Part shown: positions 14,850-22,829 of the stretch, in pieces
How the letters are laid out: each line of letters begins with the position of its first letter
Numbering within the stretch: position 1 is the stretch's first letter
Assembly (NCBI GenBank): GCA_049589355.1
Contig: JBAWAP010000310.1
Coordinates: forward strand, 1 to 28,910
DNA: 28,910 bases
Source of the DNA: JBAWAP01 sp049589355
GTDB lineage: Bacteria > Chloroflexota > Anaerolineae > VGOG01
Direction: 5' to 3'
Translations under genes and position numbers: made by a program
Notes under the pieces: generated by a model
The model's database searches: none
Seen by the model: only the letters and a program-made list of their open reading frames with translations
Told to the model about the DNA's origin: nothing

Positions 14850-16389
14850 CCTGACGGTGTACTACGGCAAGCGTCGTGTCCTCGATGGGCTCTCCCTCTC
14901 CATTCGGCCCGGTGAGCTCGTGCTGGTGACCGGACCTTCTGGTTGTGGCAAGAGCACCCTGTTGCGTGCCCTGGCGGGCCTAATCCCCCACACCTCATTG
15001 GCTCGCATGGAGGGCAGAGTGGTAGTGGATGGGCTGGACACCCGCGAGCACCCCCTTCCGCTTCTCGCTAGTCACGTTGGCCTGGTCTTCCAAAACCCAG
15101 CCACTCAGCTCTTCTGCCTGCGGGTGGAAGAGGAAGTGGCCTTTGGTCCCCGCAACCTGGGTCTGCCCCCGGACGAGGTGGCCCGACGGGTGGAATGGGC
15201 TCTGGCGGCAACGGGGTTGGAGCGCCTGCGAGGCCGCCGGGTGAACACCCTCTCCGACGGCGAAAAGCAGCGCTTGGCTATAGCCGCCGTCCTGGCCATG
15301 GCTCCCCGCATCCTGATCCTGGACGAGCCCACCTCCAACCTGGACATAGTCGGGACCCGCCAGGTGCTATCTACGCTGGAACGCCTGCGGTGCGAGTCTT
15401 CGACCGAAGCCGAGGCGCAGGGAACCACGGTGATCATCGCCGAGCACAGGACGGGGGAGGTGGGCCGCCTGGCCGATCGGGTTCTCATCTTGGAAGAGGG
15501 GCAGCGGGTAGCCGACGGGTCCCCCAAGGAGGTTTTCGCCAGGCGGGAGCTACTCCATCGTCTGGGGGTGCGCCGTCCGACCAACCATCCGCAGAGCGAT
15601 TGGGCCGACCTCATCGCTCCGAACGAGGCAAGCATTCTCCCCTCCCTCCCAGGGAGGGGTCGGGGGAGGGTGGATTCCCTGGCAGAGCTGGAAGGGGTTG
15701 TAGTAAAGTACGGGGAGAGGCAAGTGTTGGATGGCTTGGACCTTTCCATCCAGCGTGGCGAGTTGGTGGCCTTGGTGGGCGACAACGGGGCGGGAAAGAC
15801 GACTCTAGCCCGGCTACTGGCCGGGTTGGTAAAGCCCCGTCGAGGGAAAGTGCAGGTGAGAGGACGGGTGGGCCTCCTTTTCCAGAACCCCTTGGAGCAG
15901 CTCTTCTGCGATACGGTGGAGGAAGAGGTGGCCTTTGGCCCTCGCAACTATGGCCTCCTGACCCCAGCTCTCCTGGAGGATACCCTGGCTGTTGCAGACC
16001 TGGGGAATTTGCGTCACCGGCGCATCCACGCCCTCAGCGGCGGAGAGCAACAGCGCACTGCCCTGGCCTCGGTCCTGGCCTTACGGCCCGACCTTCTCAT
16101 CCTGGACGAACCAACGATGGGACAGGACTGGGGCCACCTGAGTGCTTTTATGGACCACGTGAGTCGCCTGAACGGTAGAGGCATGGCTATCCTGCTCATC
16201 ACCCATGACTACAAGCTGGTGCATCGCTATGCCCATCGGGTGCTTCTCCTGCGAGACGGGCACATCGCCGTCGAGGGCAGCCCCCGTGGGGTGGAGAAGG
16301 GAGATTTCCATGGATCTTTCAGGGGGATGAAGCCTGAGGGTGACGACGTAGGCGGTGATTGCCGATTTGATAATATGTTTAATCTGTGA
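14833..16389 (+). CDS. ECF-type transporter double ATPase (fused EcfA1-EcfA2-like)
   Basis: A 518-residue protein made of two ABC ATPase domains. Domain 1 has Walker A GPSGCGKST, Q-loop VFQNPATQLF, signature LSDGEKQR (Asp in place of the usual Gly) and Walker B ILILDEPTSNLD. Domain 2 has GDNGAGKTT, LLFQNPLEQLF, LSGGEQQR and LLILDEPTMGQD, with a switch His in ITHDYK. Both contain the FGPRN-L/Y-G segment typical of energy-coupling-factor (CbiO/EcfA-like) ATPases that power uptake of vitamins or metal ions. No transmembrane EcfT or substrate-binding S component follows. The linker between the domains (about residues 268-280) is encoded by a palindromic repeat. The last residues overlap a promoter, and the tail after GSPRGVEKGDF looks like random read-through. 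Confidence 0.88.
   Translation: MIEVDDLTVYYGKRRVLDGLSLSIRPGELVLVTGPSGCGKSTLLRALAGLIPHTSLARMEGRVVVDGLDTREHPLPLLASHVGLVFQNPATQLFCLRVEEEVAFGPRNLGLPPDEVARRVEWALAATGLERLRGRRVNTLSDGEKQRLAIAAVLAMAPRILILDEPTSNLDIVGTRQVLSTLERLRCESSTEAEAQGTTVIIAEHRTGEVGRLADRVLILEEGQRVADGSPKEVFARRELLHRLGVRRPTNHPQSDWADLIAPNEASILPSLPGRGRGRVDSLAELEGVVVKYGERQVLDGLDLSIQRGELVALVGDNGAGKTTLARLLAGLVKPRRGKVQVRGRVGLLFQNPLEQLFCDTVEEEVAFGPRNYGLLTPALLEDTLAVADLGNLRHRRIHALSGGEQQRTALASVLALRPDLLILDEPTMGQDWGHLSAFMDHVSRLNGRGMAILLITHDYKLVHRYAHRVLLLRDGHIAVEGSPRGVEKGDFHGSFRGMKPEGDDVGGDCRFDNMFNL
15637..15671 (+). repeat. Palindromic GC-rich repeat inserted in frame in the ATPase linker
   Basis: CCCCTCCCT (15639-15647) and AGGGAGGGG (15651-15659) form a 9-bp perfect stem with a 3-nt loop, followed by TC and GGGGGAGGG. 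This pattern of a CCCTCCC palindrome followed by a G-rich tail resembles the widespread short intergenic palindromes of many bacterial genomes. Here it encodes the residues LPSLPGRGRGRV in frame between two ABC domains. Confidence 0.6.
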
Positions 16390-16395
16390 TATACT
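16367..16395 (+). promoter_or_regulatory. Sigma-70-type promoter upstream of the sigma factor gene
   Basis: TTGATA (16367-16372), 17-nt spacer, TATACT (16390-16395). It spans the stop codon of the ECF ATPase gene. The predicted start near 16402 leaves a leader of about 230 nt before the sigma factor start codon. Confidence 0.65.
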
Positions 16396-16406
16396 GGACT
16401 TTGGAC

Positions 16407-16439
16407 AAACCTGGGGAAGCAATCAGAAACCAGGTTTTT
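16407..16439 (+). terminator. Stem-loop with T tract: terminator of the ECF unit or attenuator of the sigma gene
   Basis: AAACCTGG (16407-16414) and CCAGGTTT (16430-16437) form a perfect 8-bp stem around a 15-nt loop, ending in five T. It starts 18 nt after the ECF ATPase stop and about 5 nt after the predicted start of the promoter at 16367-16395, so it could terminate the former and attenuate the latter. Confidence 0.5.
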
Positions 16440-16526
16440 GAGCCCTTTGCATCCAAAATGTGCGCCATTGTGGGCATTTTCGATGCCCCGAGCAGCAATC
16501 TTGAGCGAAAAACTCTTCGGGCTGAG

Positions 16527-16560
16527 CTCTTCGGCTACGCTCAGGACAGGCCTCAGGACG
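16527..16560 (+). repeat. Copy of the widespread CTTCGGCTACGCTCAGGACA-type dispersed repeat
   Basis: The stretch CTTCGGCTACGCTCAGGACA followed by GGC is a dispersed short repeat found in many metagenomic and Chloroflexota or Bacteroidota genomes; read on the other strand it gives the familiar spurious peptide PEACPERSRRAQ. A related half, TTTGTCGAAACTCC, lies about 20 nt downstream. It occupies the 243-nt leader between the ECF ATPase and the sigma factor gene, which otherwise holds no gene. Confidence 0.55.
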
Positions 16561-16632
16561 AAGCCTGGTTTCTCTCACTTTGTCGAAACTCCAGGATAGA
16601 ATAATAGTGCCGGGGTGAGAACGAACTAGCCG

Positions 16633-17820
16633 ATGGTTAAGTTGAAACGCCAAGGGGAATCGAATACAACGCAAGAGTTGCTGGAGAAAGCTAGCGAGCG
16701 AGGATTTGTCACCTCCAACGAGATACTAGATGCCTTTCCCCAGGCAGAAGAGGACCTTCTCCAATTAGAAGAGTTCTTCGTCTACCTGCATGACCGAGGC
16801 ATTGATATCTACGAAAGCGAGGAAGAGGCCGAGGAGGAGAGGAAGAGGGCAGAGATGGGAGAGGCATCAGCCTTGGCAGGGGATATAGAGGGGGTCATTG
16901 ATCTAAGCGACATCGCTGCTGATGACACCATCAGTCTATATCTTAAGGAGATGGCTCGCGTGCCCCTCCTGACACCCGAGCAAGAAAAGGAGCTAGCTCA
17001 GCAACTGGAGAGTGGCCGGGCGGCTCGGCGACGCCTTGCTAGAGACAGCCATGACCCTGAGGAAACGGAGAGACTGAAGCGGGAAATCGAGCAGGGTGAA
17101 GAGGCCCGGCAGCATCTCATAAAAGCCAACACCAGGCTGGTGGTTAGCATAGCCAAGAGATATCTAGGCCATGGGGTGCCCTTCCTAGATCTCATCCAGG
17201 AAGGCAACCTCGGCTTGATGAAGGCCATAGAGAAGTTCGATTATCGGCGAGGCCATCGCTTGTCTACCTACGCCACCTGGTGGATCAGGCAGTCCATCAC
17301 CAGAGCTCTGGCCGAACAGGGGCGAACCATCCGCGTCCCAGTCCACATGAGCGACCGCATCCGAAAACTATACCGAGTAGCGCGAGAATTGGAGCAGGAA
17401 TTGGGGCGCCAGCCCAGCCCGGAAGAGATAGCTGAAGAGATCGAATTGGAGCCAGAGAAGGTGCAGTGGATACTCAGGGCCTCGCGACGCCCGATCTCTT
17501 TGGAGAGGCCGGTGGGCGAGGAGGAGGACAACGAACTGAGAGACTTCATCGAAGACGAGAAGGTCCTTGCGCCCTCTGAGGCCGCTTACCAACACCTGTT
17601 GGCTGAGACAATGGATGAAGTATTGCATACTCTGAGCCCCAGGGAAGCGCGGATTCTACGGCTGCGCTTTGGCATCCAGGATGGACATAGCTATACCTTG
17701 GAGGAGGTGGGCCAGAAATTCGGCCTGACTAGAGAACGCATCCGTCAGATCGAGAGTGAAGCTTTGCGCAAGCTGCGTCACCCCCGGCGCAGCCGTCAAC
17801 TGAGGACCTATCTAAGCTAG
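16633..17820 (+). CDS. rpoD: Principal-type RNA polymerase sigma factor (sigma-70, RpoD/SigA)
   Basis: A 395-residue sigma factor with the full group 1 architecture. Residues 12-60 look like region 1.1 (helix-rich, ELLEKASERGFVTSNEILDAF), followed by an acidic linker; region 1.2 is at 97-130 (SLYLKEMARVPLLTPEQE); region 2 at 160-235 includes FLDLIQEGNLGLMKAIEKFD for core binding and RLSTYATWWIRQSITRALAE for -10 recognition; region 3 runs to about 320; region 4 ends with the helix-turn-helix YTLEEVGQKFGLTRERIRQI. The presence of region 1.1 favours the housekeeping factor over a group 2 paralogue. No strong ribosome-binding site precedes the ATG. A PfkB kinase gene starts 14 nt after its stop. 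Confidence 0.93.
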   Translation: MVKLKRQGESNTTQELLEKASERGFVTSNEILDAFPQAEEDLLQLEEFFVYLHDRGIDIYESEEEAEEERKRAEMGEASALAGDIEGVIDLSDIAADDTISLYLKEMARVPLLTPEQEKELAQQLESGRAARRRLARDSHDPEETERLKREIEQGEEARQHLIKANTRLVVSIAKRYLGHGVPFLDLIQEGNLGLMKAIEKFDYRRGHRLSTYATWWIRQSITRALAEQGRTIRVPVHMSDRIRKLYRVARELEQELGRQPSPEEIAEEIELEPEKVQWILRASRRPISLERPVGEEEDNELRDFIEDEKVLAPSEAAYQHLLAETMDEVLHTLSPREARILRLRFGIQDGHSYTLEEVGQKFGLTRERIRQIESEALRKLRHPRRSRQLRTYLS

Positions 17821-17834
17821 TTCTGTTGAACAAC

Positions 17835-18794
17835 ATGAACATTGTTGTAACCGGTTCCATAGCCTACGACTATCTGATGACTTTCCCGGGCCTTTTCGCC
17901 GAGTACCTCCTGCCTGACCAACTGGACCGTATTTCCCTTAGTTTCCTGGTGGACGAGATGCGGCGACAATGGGGGGGATGTGCAGCCAACATCGCCTATA
18001 ACCTGGCGCTCTTGGGCGAGCGCCCGCGGGTTATGGCCACGGCGGGGCAGGACTTCGGTGAATATCGCCACTGGCTACAACAACACGGAGTGGACACCTC
18101 GCTCATCCGCGATGAACCTGATCTGTGTACCGCCTCGTTCTTTGCCAACACCGACCAGGGCGGTCACCAAATCGCCAGTTTTTACACCGGTGCGATGGCC
18201 CGCGCGCGGGAACTTTCTTTCTACGACCTAGAGACTGACGAGATTGACCTAGCCGTCATCTCCCCAAACGACCCACAGGCAATGGTGAAGTACACCGCAG
18301 AGTGTCAGGAATTGGATATCCCCTACTTGTACGACCCCAGCCAGCAGATCGTCCGTCTCGCTGGCGAGGACCTGCGGAAGGGGATTGAAGGGTGCAGCCT
18401 GCTGGTGGTCAACGATTACGAGTTCGAACTATTGCAGGAGAAGGCCGGCCTGAGCGCCCAAGTCATCCGGCACACGCCGGCCCAGGCCTGCGTCGTCACA
18501 CTGGGTGCAGAGGGATCGCTCATTTGGGCCCGAGGGACCGTCTACGAAATCCCGGCAGTGCCCCCCCAGAGGGTCGAAGACCCTACCGGGATCGGGGATG
18601 CCTTCCGGGCGGGACTGATCAAGGGGTTGGCCCTGGGCCTCTCCTGGGACCTGGCGGGGCGGATGGGGGCCCTCGCGGCTACCTACGCCCTGGAGCAGAC
18701 CGGCCCGCAGAACCACCACTACACCCTAGCCGACTTCGTCACCCGCTTTCGGGAGTACTTCGACGACGACCAGGCACTGGACGTGCTGCTGTAA
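17835..18794 (+). CDS. PfkB-family carbohydrate or nucleoside kinase
   Basis: A 319-residue ribokinase-fold kinase. GSIAYDYLMTFPG at the start and RQWGGCAANIAYNLALLG are the N-terminal PfkB signature; DPTGIGDAFRAGLIKGLALG near the C-terminus is signature 2 with the catalytic Asp and anion hole, followed by GALAATYALEQTG. The lid and N-terminal pattern resemble adenosine-kinase-like members, but the substrate could be adenosine, ribose or another sugar. I take the ATG at 17835; a TTG three codons earlier is possible. There is no ribosome-binding site and only 14 nt after the sigma factor stop, so translation is probably coupled to that gene. Confidence 0.87.
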   Translation: MNIVVTGSIAYDYLMTFPGLFAEYLLPDQLDRISLSFLVDEMRRQWGGCAANIAYNLALLGERPRVMATAGQDFGEYRHWLQQHGVDTSLIRDEPDLCTASFFANTDQGGHQIASFYTGAMARARELSFYDLETDEIDLAVISPNDPQAMVKYTAECQELDIPYLYDPSQQIVRLAGEDLRKGIEGCSLLVVNDYEFELLQEKAGLSAQVIRHTPAQACVVTLGAEGSLIWARGTVYEIPAVPPQRVEDPTGIGDAFRAGLIKGLALGLSWDLAGRMGALAATYALEQTGPQNHHYTLADFVTRFREYFDDDQALDVLL

Positions 18795-18825
18795 TGAAAA
18801 CCAAAATATAGAAAAGGAGGCTTTC

Positions 18826-19968
18826 ATGGCATCGCTGAACTTTCGTATCAGGAAGGTCGAGGATCAACAAGACTTAATGGAATTCATCAAGTTTCCCTGG
18901 CGGGTTTATCGGGATGACCCTTACTGGGTCCCTCCCCTTATCAGTGAACGGAAGGCTTTCCTAGATCCCGAGAGGAACCCTTTCTTTGAGCACTCCGAGG
19001 TAGAGCTGTTCTTAGCCCAGAGGGACAGTGAGACGATAGGCACTATCGCCGCTATTATCAACGACAACCACAATGCTTTCCACGAAGAGAAGGCAGGCTT
19101 CTTCGGCCTCTTCGAGGTGATCGAAGACTACGCCGTGGCCGATGGGCTGCTGGCCACAGCCAGGGACTGGGTCAAGGCCAAGGGGATGGATGTTATCCGC
19201 GGCCCGATGAACATGTCCATCAATGACGAGTGTGGCCTTCTGGTAGATGGCTTCGACTCCAGCCCGGTAGTGATGATGACCTATAACCCCCGCTATTACA
19301 TAGATTTCATCGAGCGGTTCGGCTTCGTCAAGGCCAAGGACCTCTATGCCTACATCGTCAGCACAGACATATTCAACAGCAACGTAGAGAATCTGCCCCC
19401 CAAGTTCCTGCGGGTCGCAGAGGCTGCCCGAAGGAGGGCAGGAGTACAAGTGCGTAGGGTGAACATGGAGGACTTCGATGCCGAGGTTGAGAAGGCAAAG
19501 GCTATCTACAACTCGGCCTGGGAGAAGAATTGGGGCGCTGTGCCCATGACCGACGCAGAGTTCGACCACTTGGCCCATGGGCTCCAACAGTTTTTAGACC
19601 CAGACCTGCTCCTTCTTGCCGAGGTAGACGATAGGCCAGTCGGCATCTTCGTGGGCCTTCCCGACGTCAATCAACCCTTGCTCCACATTAACGGACGACT
19701 TTTCCCCTTTGGTTGGATCAAGTACCTGTGGTACCGACGGAAGATAGATACCTTCAGGGGATTGATAATGGGCGTCATCGAAGAATACAGGGAGAGGGGC
19801 ATTGATGCCCTGATGTACGTCGAAGCAGCTAAGGAAGCCTTCCGGAAGGGCTATAAGCGATGTGAGATGTCGTGGATACTGGAAGACAACGTGATGATGA
19901 ACAGGATAATTGAGAGGATAGGGGGAGAAATCTACAAAACCTACAGGATCTATGAGATGGTCTTGTAA
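18826..19968 (+). CDS. GNAT-fold N-acetyltransferase-like protein
   Basis: A 380-residue protein of a family annotated as GNAT-like. It opens with FRIRKVEDQQDLMEFIKFPW and YRDDPYWVPPLISERKAFLD, has a first acetyltransferase-like core with ETIGTIAAIINDNHN and a GFFGLFE segment, a conserved IRGPMNMSINDECGLLVDGF block, and a second core ending KGYKRCEMSWILEDNVMMNR. Tandem GNAT-like halves are likely. The acetyl-acceptor is unknown. The start has a strong AAAGGAGG site 8 nt upstream. It lies 31 nt after the PfkB gene and 31 nt before the MFS gene on the same strand. Confidence 0.75.
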   Translation: MASLNFRIRKVEDQQDLMEFIKFPWRVYRDDPYWVPPLISERKAFLDPERNPFFEHSEVELFLAQRDSETIGTIAAIINDNHNAFHEEKAGFFGLFEVIEDYAVADGLLATARDWVKAKGMDVIRGPMNMSINDECGLLVDGFDSSPVVMMTYNPRYYIDFIERFGFVKAKDLYAYIVSTDIFNSNVENLPPKFLRVAEAARRRAGVQVRRVNMEDFDAEVEKAKAIYNSAWEKNWGAVPMTDAEFDHLAHGLQQFLDPDLLLLAEVDDRPVGIFVGLPDVNQPLLHINGRLFPFGWIKYLWYRRKIDTFRGLIMGVIEEYRERGIDALMYVEAAKEAFRKGYKRCEMSWILEDNVMMNRIIERIGGEIYKTYRIYEMVL

Positions 19969-19999
19969 GGCCAAATCTCACATGAGGATCTGATAATTT

Positions 20000-21259
20000 A
20001 TGAGTTCAAAGCGACCTCAAACAGAGGTTATGAGGGACAGGGCCGCTATCGTCAGTGCCCTTCGCAATCGCAATTTCTGTGCCCTGTGGGTAGGACAACT
20101 AATCTCCCAGATAGGCGACAATTTCCTCATTGTCGCCATTTTGTTCGTTATCAATGCCCTCACAGACTCACCCTTGGCCATAGGAACAATGGCCCTGGTC
20201 GTCACTTTGCCCCAGCTCTTCTTAGGTCTAATCGGCGGGGTCTTCGTTGATCGCCTGGACCGCAAGCTGGTGATGATTGTCTCCGACATCCTGCGTGGCT
20301 TGGCAGTCCTCGCTCTCCTCTTTGTCCAACGGACGGATCAGTTATACATACTTTACATTGTTAGCTTCGTGATGGCCACAGTAGGCCTCTTCTTCAACCC
20401 GGCCCGCAATGCCATCATCCCCAACATTGTCGGTGGCGAAACCTTGCTCACAGCCAATGCTCTTATTCAAGCCAGCCAGTACATCGCTATTATCTTGGGG
20501 GCATCAATAGCCGGTTTGGTCATCGGCTGGCTTGGCCCGACCTTCGCCTTCGTCTTTGAGTCCTTCAGCTTCGCCGTCTCTGCGGCGGCTATCGCTACCA
20601 TTACCATACCGCCGCTGAACCCCAAGCCAAGCAGGACCAGAAGCCGGGTCATCTGGGATCAACTGATAGAGGGGTTGCTTTTCATCAAGCACAACTCCCC
20701 CCTCCTCCATGTTATGCTTACCACGGCTGTAGCTACTTTGGGCTTTGGGGCCATCGTGGTCTTAGGGATAATCTATTTAGACGAAGTGTTGGGTATAGGC
20801 CCCGAGGGATTCGGTTTCCTCTACGCAGTTCAAGGGCTTGGGGTGGTGATTGGCGGGGTGATGATCGGCCGCTTTGCTTCCAACGTGCGTACCAATCTGA
20901 TTGTGGGGGGCTGTATGGTGACCTTGGGGCTTGCTATCATTGCCTTCGCTGTGATTCCGAACTATCCCCTCGTCCTGGCCGCCGTAGCCATCATTGGTCT
21001 GAGTATTGTCGTCGCCCGTGCTGCCCTGGCTACGCTGACCCAGTCTCTGGTCCCCGATGAGAAACGGGGGCGGGTGGAGAGTGCGGTGACCATGGTTATT
21101 GGTGCCTCCACCAGCGCCTCCATGGCCCTCTCTGGTGTCTTAGGCAACTTGATCGGCGTGCAGGCCGTCTTTATAACGGCCGGCATCATCACCATCGTCG
21201 CTGGCGTGGCCGCATCTTACACCCTCCAGGGGGCCGAAAGGGCCGCGAACGGGGGATGA
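20000..21259 (+). CDS. Major facilitator superfamily transporter (MFS_3-like exporter)
   Basis: A 419-residue integral membrane protein with about 12 hydrophobic segments. The N-terminus RNRNFCALWVGQLISQIGDN is the usual opening of the DHA3/MFS_3 exporters; GGVFVDRLDRKLVMIVSDIL is motif A in the loop after the second helix, and FNPARNAIIPNIVGGETLLTA is the characteristic loop after the fourth. It probably exports a small molecule using the proton gradient; the substrate is unknown. GAGG lies about 14 nt before the start. A terminator overlaps its last codons, so this gene ends the plus-strand unit. Confidence 0.9.
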   Translation: MSSKRPQTEVMRDRAAIVSALRNRNFCALWVGQLISQIGDNFLIVAILFVINALTDSPLAIGTMALVVTLPQLFLGLIGGVFVDRLDRKLVMIVSDILRGLAVLALLFVQRTDQLYILYIVSFVMATVGLFFNPARNAIIPNIVGGETLLTANALIQASQYIAIILGASIAGLVIGWLGPTFAFVFESFSFAVSAAAIATITIPPLNPKPSRTRSRVIWDQLIEGLLFIKHNSPLLHVMLTTAVATLGFGAIVVLGIIYLDEVLGIGPEGFGFLYAVQGLGVVIGGVMIGRFASNVRTNLIVGGCMVTLGLAIIAFAVIPNYPLVLAAVAIIGLSIVVARAALATLTQSLVPDEKRGRVESAVTMVIGASTSASMALSGVLGNLIGVQAVFITAGIITIVAGVAASYTLQGAERAANGG

Positions 21260-21284
21260 AGCAAAAAGCCTCATCCCCCTTTTC
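21251..21284 (+). terminator. Rho-independent terminator overlapping the MFS stop codon
   Basis: GGGGGATGA (21251-21259) pairs with TCATCCCCC (21271-21279) with a small internal GC extension around an A-rich loop, then four T. The first arm contains the TGA stop codon of the MFS gene. Confidence 0.8.
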
Positions 21285-21290
21285 AAGCTA

Positions 21291-21392
21291 AGACTTCGGA
21301 AGTCTTCGATAGCCGATCTTGTGAACTAAATTGGCTTGAACCTCGCTCAAAATGTCATCCATTAGGTCATTTTTTTGAGACTTCCGAAGTCT
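21291..21392. repeat. Pair of inverted 15-bp palindromes flanking 72 nt between convergent genes
   Basis: AGACTTCGGAAGTCT (21291-21305) and its exact reverse complement AGACTTCCGAAGTCT (21378-21392) bracket 72 nt that holds no gene. Each copy is itself a 7-bp-arm palindrome. The element fills the gap between the MFS gene and the convergent phosphohexomutase gene. It could be a small non-autonomous mobile element or two protein-binding sites; no direct duplication of target sequence is evident. Confidence 0.55.
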
Positions 21393-21401
21393 GATTTCAC
21401 C

Positions 21402-22829
21402 CTAGCCCCTAGCTGCCACACCCTCTCCAAATTCCAGCAGACCCTGCACGCTTTCAGGGCTCCTCGCCTCTGCATAAACCCGCAGCACCGGCTCCGTACC
21501 TGAGGGGCGGATCAGGAGCCAGCTATCATCAGCCAGCAGGTACTTGACCCCGTCGAGGGTCTCCACCCCAACGAGCTTCTCTCCAGCCAGGGAGTCTGGC
21601 ACGTCGCTGGTAAGCCGGGCGACCATCTCTTTTTTGGCAACAGGGGAGCGGAGTGGGATGTCGCGGCGGGCATAGTGGGCCGGGCCGACGTCGGCCTGGA
21701 GGTCAGCCACGAGTTCGTGCAACGGAGCGTCAGCCGCCGCGACGATCTCCAACAGCAACAGCCCCATCAGCACACCATCCCCCTCTGGGATGTGGCCCTT
21801 GATGCTGAGCCCGCCTGACTCCTCCCCACCGATGAGCACGTCACCCTTCAACATGTGGTCGGCGATGTGGTTGAAGCCCACCGGCGTCTCCACCAGCGGC
21901 AAGCCATAGCGTGAGGCCAAGCGGTCCACCATCCGGGTGGTGGAGACGCTCTTGACGACCGTCCCGCTCCATCCCCGTTCCTCAACTAAGTGTTTTAGCG
22001 CCAAGGCGAAGATGTGATGGGGATCCACGAAGTTCCCCTGAGCATCCATTGCGCCGATCCGGTCGCCGTCCCCATCGGTGGCCAGCCCCAGATCGGCATG
22101 GTGGGCCTGGATGGCCGCTCCCAGCGCGTTCAGATAATGGGCTATCGGCTCGGGATGGATGCCGCCAAAGCCGGGGTTCATCTCGCCACGGATTTCGTAC
22201 ACCCGGCATCGCGTGCGGGCCAGCATGTCGGCGATGCACTTACGGGCCGAGCCGTACATCGCGTCGGCCACCACCCGCAGTTCACTGGCCGAGATGACGT
22301 CCAGGTCCACCATGTGGCTGAGATGCTCGTAATAAGCCCAGGCAGGATCGAAAAGCTGGATGAGTCCTTGATCCAACGCTGCCCGGTAGTCCATTACGTT
22401 AGGCCCGCGAGCCGCTTCTTGATTGCGCACCAGATAGGCTTCAACTCGATCTGCCTGCTCCGGCAATGCCGCCCCACCGAAGGCGGCTTTGAGTTTGAGG
22501 CCGTTGTAGCGCGGTGCATTGTGGCTGGCGGTGATCATCACCCCAGCAGCGGCCTTCTTGTGGACGACGGCGTAGGAGATGGCCGGCGTCGGAGCGTCAG
22601 CACGGGTGAGGTGGGCGATGATGCCGTTGCCGGCCATGACGCGGGCCACCTCGGCTGCGTAGCGGTCGGAGAGGAAACGGGTGTCGAAACCGATGACGAC
22701 CTCGGATTGACTGTCAGCTTCCTCCAGCACGCAGTCGGCGATGGCCTGAGCTACCAGCCGTAGATTGGCGAAAGTAAAGGTATCGGAGATGACAGCTCGC
22801 CAGCCGTCCGTGCCGAATTTGATGGTCAT
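21402..22829 (-). CDS. Phosphoglucomutase/phosphomannomutase family protein
   Basis: A 475-residue alpha-D-phosphohexomutase with all four family motifs: GVMITASHNAPRYNGLK with the phosphorylated Ser at residue 102, metal-binding DGDGDR at 253-258, sugar-binding GGEESGG, and the phosphate-binding RPSGTEPVLRVYAEA near the C-terminus. It interconverts hexose-1- and hexose-6-phosphates in the cytoplasm, linking sugar catabolism to cell-wall and glycogen precursors; glucose versus mannose preference cannot be told. Its ATG overlaps the stop of the PIN-toxin gene (ATGA), with CAGGAG 7 nt upstream, so expression is coupled to the toxin-antitoxin unit. Confidence 0.92.
   Translation of the reverse strand: MTIKFGTDGWRAVISDTFTFANLRLVAQAIADCVLEEADSQSEVVIGFDTRFLSDRYAAEVARVMAGNGIIAHLTRADAPTPAISYAVVHKKAAAGVMITASHNAPRYNGLKLKAAFGGAALPEQADRVEAYLVRNQEAARGPNVMDYRAALDQGLIQLFDPAWAYYEHLSHMVDLDVISASELRVVADAMYGSARKCIADMLARTRCRVYEIRGEMNPGFGGIHPEPIAHYLNALGAAIQAHHADLGLATDGDGDRIGAMDAQGNFVDPHHIFALALKHLVEERGWSGTVVKSVSTTRMVDRLASRYGLPLVETPVGFNHIADHMLKGDVLIGGEESGGLSIKGHIPEGDGVLMGLLLLEIVAAADAPLHELVADLQADVGPAHYARRDIPLRSPVAKKEMVARLTSDVPDSLAGEKLVGVETLDGVKYLLADDSWLLIRPSGTEPVLRVYAEARSPESVQGLLEFGEGVAARG

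Noticed and set aside
15105..15947. A 280-codon minus-strand frame inside the ECF ATPase gene
   Set aside because: Serine/arginine-rich shadow of the ATPase domains; no ribosome-binding site or family motif.
16386..16604. A 72-codon plus-strand frame between the ECF ATPase and the sigma factor
   Set aside because: It consists of the leader hairpin and the dispersed repeat and has no ribosome-binding site.
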